Source of the DNA: Ulvibacter algarum
GTDB taxonomy: Bacteria; Bacteroidota; Bacteroidia; Flavobacteriales; Flavobacteriaceae
DNA length: 64,000 bases
Assembly (NCBI GenBank): GCA_947488905.1
Contig: CANLBJ010000002.1
Location: forward strand, 620,001-684,000
Direction: 5' to 3'
Below, in pieces: positions 1-7,940 of the stretch (positions are counted from its first letter, which is position 1; each line of letters starts with the position of its first letter). The notes below the pieces were generated by a model. The model had not been told where the DNA came from. It worked only from the letters and a program-made list of their open reading frames with translations, and did no database searches. Position numbers and translations under genes: made by a program.

Positions 1-224
1 ATACTTATAATAGCGCATCAAAACGATTACTTAAAGTTTGTGGTAAAGTTCAATTTTCAAGCGATGATATTACAGAAATAATAAAACTTTTAAAGCACGA
101 TAAGAAAAACATCTCTGGCAAAGTATTATTTGTTTTACTAAAAGATATAGCGCAACCGCTTATAAACAAAAGGGTTGAGGATCATCTTATCTTAAAAAGT
201 TTTGACGCATATAAAAAGTTGTAA
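1..224 (+). CDS. aroB: 3-dehydroquinate synthase, C-terminal end (partial)
   Basis: An open frame enters at base 3 and ends at the TAA at 222-224, giving the last 73 residues. It includes LLKHDKKNISGKVLFVLL, which matches the C-terminal LMxxDKKN..GxVxFVLL block of AroB, the shikimate-pathway enzyme that converts DAHP to 3-dehydroquinate. The gene is cut by the window edge, so its catalytic core cannot be checked. The family is inferred from this tail alone, but the KHDKKN motif is quite specific. Chorismate synthase (aroC) lies about 45 kb away, so the pathway genes are scattered. Confidence 0.8.
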   Translation, partial: TYNSASKRLLKVCGKVQFSSDDITEIIKLLKHDKKNISGKVLFVLLKDIAQPLINKRVEDHLILKSFDAYKKL

Positions 225-294
225 TTTTTTTAAGGGAGCATACAACTAATTCATTTTTTTTATAGTTTCGTTAATACCAAACAACTATTCCATT

Positions 295-585
295 ATGAAA
301 CGTGTAATTGTAGATTATAAAAAATTAACTCCTGAGATTTTAACATTGCTTGTCGAGAGGTATCCTGATGGGTATGATGACTTAAACGTTATTACGTTTA
401 AAAATGCTAAAAATGAAACCATTGAAGCTGTAGAGGTAAAAACAGAAGATACTATTTACCTAGTAAAAGTAAGCTCAAGACTTGAAAATACCATGGCCAA
501 TTTTGACGAGGATGATTATGATGATGACAATTATGATGATCCAATTGTAGAATTACCTTCAAAAGCCATTAAAGATGAAGAATAA
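295..585 (+). CDS. small acidic conserved-type protein of unknown function
   Basis: This 96-residue protein has no signal peptide or membrane segment. Residues 1-65 look like a compact alpha/beta fold. The tail from about residue 70 is very acidic (DEDDYDDDNYDDP) and probably disordered. It follows aroB by 70 bases in the same direction and ends at a strong bidirectional terminator, so it could be the last gene of an aroB transcript. I do not recognise a named domain. The clean start, the terminator and normal amino-acid use argue that it is real. Confidence 0.7.
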   Translation: MKRVIVDYKKLTPEILTLLVERYPDGYDDLNVITFKNAKNETIEAVEVKTEDTIYLVKVSSRLENTMANFDEDDYDDDNYDDPIVELPSKAIKDEE

Positions 586-586
586 A

Positions 587-616
587 AAGAGAGAGGCAAT
601 TGCCTCTCTTTTTTTA
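587..616. terminator. bidirectional rho-independent terminator
   Basis: A near-perfect palindrome, GAGAGGCAATTGCCTCTC, at 591-608 is flanked by A residues on the left and a T run on the right. It lies between the convergent ends of the acidic protein (+) and the DinB protein (-), so it can serve both. Confidence 0.85.
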
Positions 617-635
617 TGATTATATTTTTTAAAAA

Positions 636-1139
636 TTAAAAATATCTTTCTTTAATAATTGCTACATGATGTATTTCATGACCTCTAGTAATAAAAGCGG
701 CGGCTCTAACAGATAAAGGACTATTACTAGCTCTACCCGTCTTTAGCATAGTAGTTTCATCACAAGTTTGTATAAATTGTATAGACGCTGTTCTCACTGC
801 TATATACTCTTTAATCAAACTATCCATTGTTCTAGCATTTGCATCACTATTTGCTACAAATTCATCTTGATCAAAACCCTCAAGATCTACATTATTTGAT
901 CTAGCTATCTGCATCGCTCTGTACATAAATACACGCTCACAGTCAATAAGGTGAAGTAAAACCTCTTTTGGAGTCCACTTACCTGGTTCATAACTAAACT
1001 CTTGTTTATCTTCTGGAAGATTTTCAAAAAAAACCGTTAACTCTAAAAGCCCCGAGGCTAATGCTCCAAGCACATCATCTGTTTTCACATTAGAAATATA
1101 CTGAGCATAATAAGCGCCGTATTCTGTGTCTTTTATCAT
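636..1139 (-). CDS. DinB family protein (putative metal-dependent hydrolase/transferase)
   Basis: A 167-residue DinB-like four-helix bundle. The likely metal triad is His63 (LLHLIDCERVF) with His154 and His158 (TRGHEIHHVA), the usual DinB/YfiT arrangement. Relatives include damage-inducible proteins and thiol-dependent transferases such as bacillithiol S-transferases. A bacillithiol role is conceivable because bshA is also in this window, but nothing in the sequence fixes the substrate. Its ATG overlaps the stop of the upstream Lrp-type gene (TAATG), implying translational coupling, so the regulator may control it. Confidence 0.85.
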   Translation of the reverse strand: MIKDTEYGAYYAQYISNVKTDDVLGALASGLLELTVFFENLPEDKQEFSYEPGKWTPKEVLLHLIDCERVFMYRAMQIARSNNVDLEGFDQDEFVANSDANARTMDSLIKEYIAVRTASIQFIQTCDETTMLKTGRASNSPLSVRAAAFITRGHEIHHVAIIKERYF

Positions 1140-1621
1140 TAATCTAGCGCGTTAAAGATAGAATGCATTAATCGTTTTTTGTCATTTATGCTTTCTTCAA
1201 GAGATATCATAGTCTCTGTACGAGTAACTCCGTCAATATCATCTATCTTGTAAATAATATCTTTAGCGTGACTTGTATTTTTTGCACGTATTTTACAGAA
1301 AATATTAAACTTTCCAGTAGTTACGTGAGCTACCGTTACAGAAGGAATCTCATTTATACGCTCTAAAACAAATTGTGTTTGAGAAGTTTTATTAAGAAAA
1401 ATACCCACGTATGCGATAAAAGAGTAGCCTAATTTTTTATAATCTAATTTAAGTGAACTACCTGTAATGATACCCGCTTCTTCCATTTTCTTCACTCTTA
1501 CATGCACAGTACCCGCAGAGATGTCTAATTTTTTTGCTATATCTGTAAAAGGTGTTCTTGTATTATCAATAAGCATATCTAGTATGCTGTGATCAGTATC
1601 GTCTAATTTAAACTTTGCCAT
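1139..1621 (-). CDS. Lrp/AsnC family transcriptional regulator
   Basis: 160 residues with an N-terminal winged helix-turn-helix (about residues 6-55; LDDTDHSILDMLIDNTRTPFTDIAKKL pattern, recognition helix near SAGTVHVRVKKM) and a C-terminal RAM/AsnC ligand-binding domain (about 70-145). Such proteins form dimers to octamers and usually sense amino acids. It is the first gene of a two-gene unit with the overlapping DinB gene. A TATTTTTG-type -7 box lies just upstream at 1644-1651. The effector and regulon cannot be told from sequence. Confidence 0.92.
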   Translation of the reverse strand: MAKFKLDDTDHSILDMLIDNTRTPFTDIAKKLDISAGTVHVRVKKMEEAGIITGSSLKLDYKKLGYSFIAYVGIFLNKTSQTQFVLERINEIPSVTVAHVTTGKFNIFCKIRAKNTSHAKDIIYKIDDIDGVTRTETMISLEESINDKKRLMHSIFNALD

Positions 1622-1643
1622 AAGTAATATCTATATTTTTGAG

Positions 1644-1651
1644 CAAAAATA
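1644..1651 (-). promoter_or_regulatory. candidate -7 box for the Lrp/DinB unit
   Basis: On the minus strand this reads TATTTTTG, matching the Bacteroidota TANNTTTG -7 consensus, 22 bases before the ATG. No TTG was seen at the usual -33 spacing, so support is partial. Confidence 0.4.
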
Positions 1652-1660
1652 GCAGATATT

Positions 1661-2794
1661 TTATGATATTCTCAGTGTTAATTCAATTTCCTTAGTTTTA
1701 TTATATGCTTTTTTAATATTTTCGTTAAACGACAAGTTTTTTGTGTTGTTAAATACTATAACATCACCCTCACAAGAAATTTCTCTATGACCTTTTAATT
1801 TTGAGTCTAACTCTAATATTGTAGGTACAAATTCTATTTTCTCATTTTTTAATACCTCTATATATTGAATTGCTATATTTTGAGTTTTACTTGAGTTTTC
1901 TAGTAGCACATCACGCAAAACAATATCACAAAAACTCTTATCATTCTCTGGTATAGATTGATAACTGCTATTTGGGGTTTTATTTTTTCTTTCTGAAATA
2001 TTAAACAAGACTAAAAGTGCTTTAAATATAAGACCTCGAGTAATTTCTCGTTGATAATCCTTAGAAAAGTGACCTGCCTCAAATAGAATTGTAGGCACAC
2101 CAAGATTAGTAAATGTATCTCCCACACAGTTTATATTAAAACCATCATCATACCTCCCTATTTGCCCCGGAATCTCTTCATCTAAGGCATCAAACATTCT
2201 AGATATATGTTTCATTGCAATCGTGCGAGTATTATTAACTGTTCGCTCTTTATCTGCTGCAGGAGCTAAAAAAGAAACTGTAGCTGTTTTTTTAGAAGAT
2301 ATGCCATAAATAGTACGCTGGTCGTGTAAATTAAGACACAAGTCTGGCTTTACTATATTAAAAGCAGCACGTAGCGCTTTACTTTCTTTTTGAGACAATT
2401 GTTGAGCATCTCTGTTTAAATCTACACCATTTGCATTTACTCTTGTATATGCAGCAGCACCATCAGGGTTAAGTATGGGTATAATATATAAAGTAAACTT
2501 GCTTAAAAAATCTGTCACCTCATTTTGATAGTCTTCTTTTTGTGCTACAAAAGCAAGTAAATCCATAACTGCTTTTGTCGTGGTACTTTCATTGCCATGC
2601 ATTTGTGACCAGGCTAGTACTTTTTCTGGACCACTGCCTAAAGTTACCATAGGAATATCAACTCCCTTTTCTGAACTACCAATCACAGATATATCAAAAA
2701 TATCTGAGTATGATTTTAATATAGGGAGTATATGATCTAGGGTAATATACCTACCAGATATTCTGTCTTCTTTAATATGAGTTTGACTTATCAA
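1661..2794 (-). CDS. M14 family zinc carboxypeptidase
   Basis: The protein carries the M14 zinc site: HGNE (ligands His and Glu), the DLNRD substrate loop, a third ligand His in LNLHDQR, and the catalytic Glu in ILFEAGHF. There is no signal peptide, so the enzyme is probably cytoplasmic, trimming C-terminal residues or hydrolysing amides. No ATG precedes the core. The longest frame begins with a TTG at 2854 that lies inside an operator palindrome, and its first 20 residues are translated operator DNA. I prefer the TTG at 2792-2794, which puts the GRYIT motif at the usual short distance from the start. The gene is divergent from an XRE regulator across four operator copies, so repression by that protein is likely. 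Confidence 0.85.
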   Translation of the reverse strand: MISQTHIKEDRISGRYITLDHILPILKSYSDIFDISVIGSSEKGVDIPMVTLGSGPEKVLAWSQMHGNESTTTKAVMDLLAFVAQKEDYQNEVTDFLSKFTLYIIPILNPDGAAAYTRVNANGVDLNRDAQQLSQKESKALRAAFNIVKPDLCLNLHDQRTIYGISSKKTATVSFLAPAADKERTVNNTRTIAMKHISRMFDALDEEIPGQIGRYDDGFNINCVGDTFTNLGVPTILFEAGHFSKDYQREITRGLIFKALLVLFNISERKNKTPNSSYQSIPENDKSFCDIVLRDVLLENSSKTQNIAIQYIEVLKNEKIEFVPTILELDSKLKGHREISCEGDVIVFNNTKNLSFNENIKKAYNKTKEIELTLRIS

Positions 2795-2812
2795 AATGTA
2801 TTCTATTTTAAG

Positions 2813-2828
2813 GTTTACAAATGTAAAT
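2813..2828. promoter_or_regulatory. operator copy 1, TTTACA-AA-TGTAAA palindrome
   Basis: GTTTACAAATGTAAAT, one of four copies of a 16-base palindrome between the divergent M14 peptidase and XRE regulator genes. It lies 18 bases upstream of the preferred peptidase start, a position suited to repression. Confidence 0.7.
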
Positions 2829-2836
2829 AATGTAAA

Positions 2837-2852
2837 GTTTACATTTGTAAAC
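2837..2852. promoter_or_regulatory. operator copy 2
   Basis: GTTTACATTTGTAAAC. Its centre is 24 bases from that of copy 1, a little over two helical turns. It overlaps the upstream TTG (2852-2854) of the peptidase frame, an argument against that start. Confidence 0.75.
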
Positions 2853-2871
2853 AAAAGAAATCAAACAACAC

Positions 2872-2887
2872 GTTTACATTTGTAAAC
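2872..2887. promoter_or_regulatory. operator copy 3
   Basis: GTTTACATTTGTAAAC, identical to copy 2 and 35 bases from it, in the middle of the divergent intergenic region. Confidence 0.75.
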
Positions 2888-2994
2888 CAATTACTCTTTT
2901 TTAACTCAACATAGGCGGCTAAATATGTATAATGAAATTAGGCGGCTTTATTTCAGGTAGTTGAATACATTCTCTTCAAGTTTTAATTAAATAT

Positions 2995-3002
2995 TATTTT
3001 TG
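2995..3002 (+). promoter_or_regulatory. candidate -7 box for the XRE regulator
   Basis: TATTTTTG matches TANNTTTG. It is followed by a 12-base palindrome AACACTAGTGTT (3013-3024) and by operator copy 4, which would place an operator just downstream of the transcription start. No clear TTG was found at the usual -33 spacing. Confidence 0.45.
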
Positions 3003-3037
3003 TGTTATCAACAACACTAGTGTTATTTAGCACAATT

Positions 3038-3053
3038 ATTTACATTTGTAAAC
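3038..3053. promoter_or_regulatory. operator copy 4
   Basis: ATTTACATTTGTAAAC, one base off the perfect palindrome, 27 bases before the ATG of the XRE regulator. This position is suited to autoregulation. Confidence 0.7.
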
Positions 3054-3080
3054 GTTATTAAAAACACATAATATGTTACA

Positions 3081-3497
3081 ATGGTAAACAGTATAGAATT
3101 TGCTAAAAGAATAGAAAAAATACTCTCATATTATGGTATTTCTGCCACCGCTTTTGCTGTAGCAATAGACTTTAATCGCTCTACTATTTCGCATATTCTT
3201 TCTGGCAGAAACAAGCCAAGTTTAGAGTTTGTACTTAAAATTGTGGAGACTTATCCAGAGGTAGAATTGTATTGGTTATTAAATGGAAAGGGAAGCTTCC
3301 CTCCTGCTCAAGATTCAAGTATTACTATTTCCGAAGAAAAAATAGAAGAAGTTAAAAATGAAACCAAGCCTTCTGTCCAACAAAAGGTGAACATTGAGAA
3401 CTCATTACCTCCTATTTCTACAAAATCTAATGCTTCAAAAATTGACAGAATTGTTATTTTTTATACTGATGGTTCTTTTAAAGAATATTTACCTTAG
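3081..3497 (+). CDS. XRE-family helix-turn-helix transcriptional regulator
   Basis: 138 residues. Residues 5-66 form a Cro/CI-type helix-turn-helix (AFAVAIDFNRSTISHILSGRNKPSLEFVLKI in outline), followed by a typical ELYWLLNGKG segment. A low-complexity linker (about 75-118) leads to a short conserved-looking end, IDRIVIFYTDGSFKEYLP. It has no ligand domain. The four TTTACANNTGTAAA palindromes upstream, shared with the divergent M14 peptidase, suggest that it controls itself and the peptidase; this is inference from position. One copy of the window-wide CTTCGGAAAT motif lies inside the gene at 3327-3336. Confidence 0.88.
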   Translation: MVNSIEFAKRIEKILSYYGISATAFAVAIDFNRSTISHILSGRNKPSLEFVLKIVETYPEVELYWLLNGKGSFPPAQDSSITISEEKIEEVKNETKPSVQQKVNIENSLPPISTKSNASKIDRIVIFYTDGSFKEYLP

Positions 3498-3550
3498 AAG
3501 TGCTCTTGTCTTTGCTTAAAATTTCAGAAATTTGCTAGACTATATATATT

Positions 3551-3922
3551 ATGAAATTACTACTCCTTCTTAGCGTGTTATTACTTGTAAGTTGCTACCA
3601 ACCAGAACGTAATTGCGCTCATTTTAAAACGGGCACTTTTGAGTTTGAAACTCTTGTAGGCACAGAAATCTTAAAAACAACTTTTGTACGTAATGATTCT
3701 ATAGAAATTGATTACTTTAGAGGCAAAGCAGACACATCTTCTATAAGATGGCTTAATGACTGCGAGTTTATTGTCAAACACTTGAACCCTAAAAATATGG
3801 AAGAAAAGAAGACAATGCACATGAAGATATTAACCACAGACAATGACACATACCTATTTGAATACAACATTGTAGGCGATACCAGAAAAGAAAAAGGTAC
3901 TGCCAGAAAAATTGCTGAATAA
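3551..3922 (+). CDS. predicted lipoprotein of unknown function
   Basis: 123 residues with a lipoprotein signal peptide: hydrophobic stretch 3-13 and lipobox LVSC with Cys15. The rest is a small beta-rich domain with no motif I recognise. It stands 20 bases before the terC-like gene in the same direction, so it is probably co-transcribed with it. Similar small flavobacterial proteins are sometimes labelled topoisomerase; nothing here supports that. Confidence 0.75.
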   Translation: MKLLLLLSVLLLVSCYQPERNCAHFKTGTFEFETLVGTEILKTTFVRNDSIEIDYFRGKADTSSIRWLNDCEFIVKHLNPKNMEEKKTMHMKILTTDNDTYLFEYNIVGDTRKEKGTARKIAE

Positions 3923-3942
3923 ACTAACTAACTTTAAAACCT

Positions 3943-4764
3943 ATGTTTGAAATTTTAACATCACCAGATGCTCTGGTTGCCTTACTAACACTTACATTTC
4001 TTGAGATTGTACTAGGAGTTGATAATATAATTTTCATCTCTCTTGCGGCAAGTAAACTCCCAGAAGAACACCAAAAGAAAGCTACCAACATTGGTCTTTT
4101 TATGGCAATGATAATTAGAATAATATTATTATTTGGAATCTCTTGGTTAGTCGCTATGGAGGCACCTTTCTGGCATGTTAACCTTCCCTGGTTTAAAGTA
4201 GGTCTTAGCGGACAAGGACTTATATTACTAGCTGGTGGTTTATTTTTATTATATAAATCTGTTAGCGAAATTCACGAAAAAGTAGAAGATAAAGGTCACG
4301 ATGAGCGTGTGGTAGCAAAAGGAAGAAAAACAACACTAACAAAGGCAGTTATTCAAATTTGTTTAATCAACATCGTATTCTCTTTTGACTCTATCTTAAC
4401 AGCTGTTGGTATGACAAATGGAGTAGGTAATTCGCCTACAGATGCACTTATCATTATGGTTATTGCCGTAATAGTTTCTGTAGTTATAATGATGATTTTT
4501 GCTAACCCAGTAGGTCGTTTTGTTACCAAACACCCTACGGTACAATTGTTAGGACTTTCATTTTTAATATTAATTGGTTTTATGCTAATTGCAGAAGGAG
4601 CTCATTTATCACACTTAGAGATTTTTGGTTCTCAGGTAGGAGTTATCCCTAAAGGATATTTATATTTTACCATTGCTTTCTCTTTATTAATAGAGTTTAT
4701 CAATATGAAATACAGAAAAACAACAAGTACTATTGTATCTACCAACCCAGAAAACATAGATTAA
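3943..4764 (+). CDS. TerC family integral membrane protein
   Basis: 273 residues with about seven membrane segments. The family's acidic intramembrane motifs are present: EIVLGVDNIIF (residues 21-31) and FSFDS (146-150). TerC/Alx/YoaE-type proteins are linked to metal-ion (notably manganese) export during metallation of secreted proteins, and historically to tellurite resistance. The next gene encodes a TerB-like protein 2 bases downstream, a pairing that supports a shared role. The ATG at 3943 follows a lipoprotein gene closely. Confidence 0.92.
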   Translation: MFEILTSPDALVALLTLTFLEIVLGVDNIIFISLAASKLPEEHQKKATNIGLFMAMIIRIILLFGISWLVAMEAPFWHVNLPWFKVGLSGQGLILLAGGLFLLYKSVSEIHEKVEDKGHDERVVAKGRKTTLTKAVIQICLINIVFSFDSILTAVGMTNGVGNSPTDALIIMVIAVIVSVVIMMIFANPVGRFVTKHPTVQLLGLSFLILIGFMLIAEGAHLSHLEIFGSQVGVIPKGYLYFTIAFSLLIEFINMKYRKTTSTIVSTNPENID

Positions 4765-4766
4765 TC

Positions 4767-5114
4767 ATGAAAGACAATCAAAAGAATACAAGCGAAAACT
4801 GGAGCAAAGATGATCTACGTGTATATATCATGTTGTATTGCGCAAATGCAGATTTAGAGTTTACAGAAGAAGAGAAAGAATATATACAAGAAAAAACCCA
4901 AAACCCTAAATATAAAGAGATTAAAAGGGAATTTGATAATGACAACGATTATCAAGGGATGAATAAAATAACAGACGCTACTAAAAGATTAGGCTATAGT
5001 AAAGACCAAATTAATGATCTACTATCAGAACTTAAAGAATTGTTCTGGGTAGATGGAGAATTTGATATTATGGAACACGAAATCCTACATCACATTAAAC
5101 GTATGCTTAGTTAA
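4767..5114 (+). CDS. TerB-like helical protein
   Basis: 115 residues, all helical and highly charged, without signal peptide. The WSKDDLRVYIMLYCANADLEFTEEE segment and the later FWVDGEFDIMEHEILHHIKRML resemble the two repeated acidic helix-loop modules of TerB-fold proteins. The placement directly behind a TerC gene strengthens the assignment. In TerB-type folds the acidic loops may bind metal. The stop is one base before the trmL start. Confidence 0.65.
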   Translation: MKDNQKNTSENWSKDDLRVYIMLYCANADLEFTEEEKEYIQEKTQNPKYKEIKREFDNDNDYQGMNKITDATKRLGYSKDQINDLLSELKELFWVDGEFDIMEHEILHHIKRMLS

Positions 5115-5115
5115 T

Positions 5116-5574
5116 ATGCCCCTTCACATTGTATTAGTAGAGCCAGAGATACCTAACAATACAGGAAACATAGGGCGATTAAGTCTCGCAACAGGATCTC
5201 ACCTTCACTTAGTTAAGCCATTTGGGTTTGAGATTAGTGACAGTAGATTAAAACGTGCAGGCTTAGATTACTGGAAACATATAGAACTCACCATCTATGA
5301 TTCTATAGATGAATTTTATGAGAAGAACAATCATAGAGATATGGTTCTTATGAGTAGTCACGGCACAAAATCTGTGTGGGACATACCTTTTAAAGATGGC
5401 ATGATGTTATTATTTGGTAAAGAGTCTAGCGGACTTTCATCAAATATAATAGACAAACATCCAGGTCACATTTATAAAATACCGTTACACAGCAATCACA
5501 TACGTAGCATAAATATTGCAAATGCCGTGAGTGTCACTGTTTATGAAGGCTTAAGACAGCTTACCATAAAATAA
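5116..5574 (+). CDS. trmL: tRNA (cytidine/uridine-34 2'-O)-methyltransferase
   Basis: 152 residues from the ATG at 5116 (MPLHIVLVEPEIPNNTGNIGR). The frame can be extended to 5053, but that reads through the TerB-like gene in another frame. It shows the SPOUT knot motifs: N-terminal PEIPNNTGNIGRL, middle LLFGKESSGLS, and C-terminal IPLHSNHIRSINIANAVSV. TrmL methylates the ribose of the wobble base in tRNA-Leu isoacceptors. Length and motifs agree with the family. It ends the lipoprotein-TerC-TerB run. Confidence 0.93.
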   Translation: MPLHIVLVEPEIPNNTGNIGRLSLATGSHLHLVKPFGFEISDSRLKRAGLDYWKHIELTIYDSIDEFYEKNNHRDMVLMSSHGTKSVWDIPFKDGMMLLFGKESSGLSSNIIDKHPGHIYKIPLHSNHIRSINIANAVSVTVYEGLRQLTIK

Positions 5575-5631
5575 TACAACAAGTGCTTCAGAAACTTTAA
5601 AGGGTGCACAATACCTAATTATATCAAATAA

Positions 5632-6447
5632 ATGAACGAACAAGAATTTTGGCAAGAGCGCTACGATGAGGATAAAACTGGTTGGGATTTAGGTAAAATC
5701 TCTACACCAATAAAGGAGTACGTAGACCAACTAACAGATACCTCAATTCGTATTTTGATTCCTGGAGCAGGTAACGCCTATGAAGCAGAATACCTGTGGA
5801 ACAAAGGGTTTAAAAACGTTTTTATACTTGATATAGCAACAACACCTCTTCAAAACTTTAAAAAACGAATCACAGACTTTCCAGAAGAACAACTTATAAA
5901 TCAAGATTTCTTTAAACACAAAGAAAGCTATGATCTCATAATTGAACAAACATTTTTTTGCTCCTTCCCTCCTATTAAAATGAACAGAACAAAGTACGCT
6001 ACAAAGATGGCGTCACTTTTAAAAGAAAACGGAAAAATAGCTGGAGTATTTTTTGATTTCCCTTTGACAGATAATATTGAAAAAAGGCCTTTTGGAGGTA
6101 GTTTAAAAGAATACCGTACTTATTTTCAGCCCTATTTTAGCTTAAACGTTTTTGAACGTTGCCACAACTCTAACGCAGATAGAATGGATAAAGAGCTGTT
6201 TGCTATTCTACAAAAGAAAAAACCAGCTATTAAACAAGCTAATAACCCACTACACGGTGTTAAGTTAAAAGACATCTTAGAAGAACTAATCTTAGAAGAA
6301 GGATGGGAAAAAATGGCAAATACCTGCCGTATCAATTGTTTTTACAGTAATCCCACATTAAAATCTAGTCTTACTTTTCTTCGGAAACATGAATGGGCAA
6401 GAGAAAAAGTAGAAAAATATTATTTGAGGGTCAGAAAAAAGAAATAG
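5632..6447 (+). CDS. TPMT-like SAM methyltransferase fused to a VF530 (DUF2132) domain
   Basis: 271 residues in two parts. Residues 1-195 form a thiopurine-methyltransferase-like class I fold: FWQERY..KTGWDLG start, SAM-binding ILIPGAGNAYE at 41-51, and IIEQTFFCSFPP at about 103-114. Residues 206-266 match the VF530/DUF2132 domain (LHGVKLKDILEELI, IRINCF-type strand, LKSSLTFLRKHEWAREKVEKYY), a small domain proposed to bind nucleic acid and often a stand-alone protein. The fusion is continuous, with a short Lys-rich linker (195-205). The substrate is unknown. TPMT-like bacterial enzymes can act on thiols, selenium or tellurium compounds. Confidence 0.85.
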   Translation: MNEQEFWQERYDEDKTGWDLGKISTPIKEYVDQLTDTSIRILIPGAGNAYEAEYLWNKGFKNVFILDIATTPLQNFKKRITDFPEEQLINQDFFKHKESYDLIIEQTFFCSFPPIKMNRTKYATKMASLLKENGKIAGVFFDFPLTDNIEKRPFGGSLKEYRTYFQPYFSLNVFERCHNSNADRMDKELFAILQKKKPAIKQANNPLHGVKLKDILEELILEEGWEKMANTCRINCFYSNPTLKSSLTFLRKHEWAREKVEKYYLRVRKKK

Positions 6448-6523
6448 CATTTACTTGTTTAAAAAATACAGAATTGTTTAAAAGAGATTATCACAATCCA
6501 AATTAAGTAACCACCTTTGCACA

Positions 6524-6904
6524 ATGACAGAATTAGAATTTTTACAGACAGAAATCTTTAAAGGGTTAACAAACCTTAATAAGAAAGCAACAGAAGCAAA
6601 AGAATACAAATTTGATGAAGCAGATTTTGCAAAAGTACTTGAACGCGCTGAGTATAACGGTTTAGGATTATACAGCATCACCTCTTGGCTAAAGCGTACC
6701 ACCTTTGGTACTATTACACACGAAGATCAATCTAAGAAAGCTACAGATGCTCGCTGGTATAACCGCGCTTACATTACTATGAAAAAACGTCAAGAAGGCT
6801 TAACATTTGCTGCAGACTTTAAGGTACCTGCAAAAATGATGGCGCGTCTTAATCCTGTTGAGATTACTAAATATGAAGAAACAGTATCATCTGAAGAAGA
6901 ATAG
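6524..6904 (+). CDS. conserved-type cytoplasmic protein of unknown function
   Basis: 126 residues, soluble and Lys/Glu-rich with many Tyr, and an acidic end (EETVSSEEE). No signal peptide, membrane segment or domain that I recognise. A putative -7-like CACCTTTG lies close upstream. The gene is convergent with mscL, with only 2 bases between stops, and I see no terminator hairpin between them. Confidence 0.65.
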   Translation: MTELEFLQTEIFKGLTNLNKKATEAKEYKFDEADFAKVLERAEYNGLGLYSITSWLKRTTFGTITHEDQSKKATDARWYNRAYITMKKRQEGLTFAADFKVPAKMMARLNPVEITKYEETVSSEEE

Positions 6905-6906
6905 AC

Positions 6907-7335
6907 TTACTTTAACGATTGTAATAAAGTATTCTGCTCCTTCATTAATGTTTCGATATTAGATAAGAGCTCTATATTTTTAGGAGTTTCTACGGTTTTA
7001 TTTTTAGGATCTTCAGACTTCTTCTTAAAACGATTTATAAATTTGATCACAAGAAATATAGTGAGCGCAATGATTGTAAAATCAATCAAAGCTTCAATAA
7101 GTTCTCCGTACCCTATTGCCACTTCTTTAGCATCTCCTACAGCGTCTTTTAAAACATATTTACGTTCTGCCATATTTACATCATCTGTGAGCATAGACAG
7201 TGGTGGCATCACAACTTTTTTAACTAAAGTGTTTACTACATTATTAAAGGCCGTTCCTATAATAATCCCGACTGCCATATCAATCATGTTCCCTTTTATG
7301 GCAAAGTCTTTAAATTCTTGAATAAAGCTTTTCAT
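6907..7335 (-). CDS. mscL: large-conductance mechanosensitive channel
   Basis: 142 residues. The start FIQEFKDFAIKGNMIDMAVGIIIGTAFNNVVNTLVKK pattern is the MscL N-terminal helix and TM1; TM2 is at about 77-101 (IDFTIIALTIFLVIKFINRF), followed by a cytoplasmic helix (SNIETLMKEQNTLLQSL). MscL is a homopentameric inner-membrane safety valve opened by hypo-osmotic shock. A small-conductance MscS gene is also in the window (41946-42758). Its length is normal for the family. Confidence 0.95.
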   Translation of the reverse strand: MKSFIQEFKDFAIKGNMIDMAVGIIIGTAFNNVVNTLVKKVVMPPLSMLTDDVNMAERKYVLKDAVGDAKEVAIGYGELIEALIDFTIIALTIFLVIKFINRFKKKSEDPKNKTVETPKNIELLSNIETLMKEQNTLLQSLK

Positions 7336-7364
7336 ATTATTTAAAATTTCAGAAGTTAAAAATA

Positions 7365-7940
7365 TTAGTTACGGATAATCCAAGAAGCACCAGAACTGGC
7401 ATTATCTAAAGGCTCAATGATAGTTTGCAGAAACTTCAAGTCTTTAGTTAGATTGTAATGAAAACTACCCGTTACCACTGTATACATCAATAAAACGATT
7501 GCATAGGGTAATAAAGAGGCCCAATTAAAATCGCCTTCGTAAAAGACATCATTCATTTTTGTAACAAATAAATATGTTGACAAATAGCCCCAAACCGGCA
7601 CTAATAGTATCAATAACAAATTAAGTCTTATCTTGACTTTTACTACTGTATTCTGGTTTGAGCCACTAAGCTCACCAATAACTACTGAAGATTTATAATT
7701 TTTCTTTTTATTGCTAATTCTATTTATTTTAAATCCAGTTAGTGTTACTGCGCCTTCATATAACTTAGTAGCTTCATTAGAAGCAAATAGACCTTTAGCC
7801 CTAAACATACGCGAAGGCTCTGTCCTACTTTTAATTCTACCTAAAATCTCATCTTTACTCAGCGCAGATTTATAGGTATGTGAAAAATAAGGGATTAAAT
7901 AATCCTTGAAGGTACGTACTGGTATATTAGCTTTTTTCAT
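7365..7940 (-). CDS. predicted membrane protein with cytoplasmic N-terminal domain
   Basis: 191 residues. A basic, soluble region (1-100) with a beta-rich middle precedes two membrane segments at about 106-126 and 140-160. The C-terminus is short. I do not recognise a family. Its ATG overlaps the parC stop codon (TAATG), so it is translationally coupled to topoisomerase IV subunit A. That linkage may be only operon convenience. Confidence 0.65.
   Translation of the reverse strand: MKKANIPVRTFKDYLIPYFSHTYKSALSKDEILGRIKSRTEPSRMFRAKGLFASNEATKLYEGAVTLTGFKINRISNKKKNYKSSVVIGELSGSNQNTVVKVKIRLNLLLILLVPVWGYLSTYLFVTKMNDVFYEGDFNWASLLPYAIVLLMYTVVTGSFHYNLTKDLKFLQTIIEPLDNASSGASWIIRN

Noticed and set aside
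2795-2854. Longer N-terminus of the M14 peptidase from a TTG at 2854
   Set aside because: The added residues are translated operator palindromes, and the family core begins shortly after the TTG at 2794.
3943-5114. TerC/TerB pair as a full tellurite-resistance or phage-defence ter island
   Set aside because: Only two ter-like genes occur and no TerD, TerF or TerY-type genes are seen.
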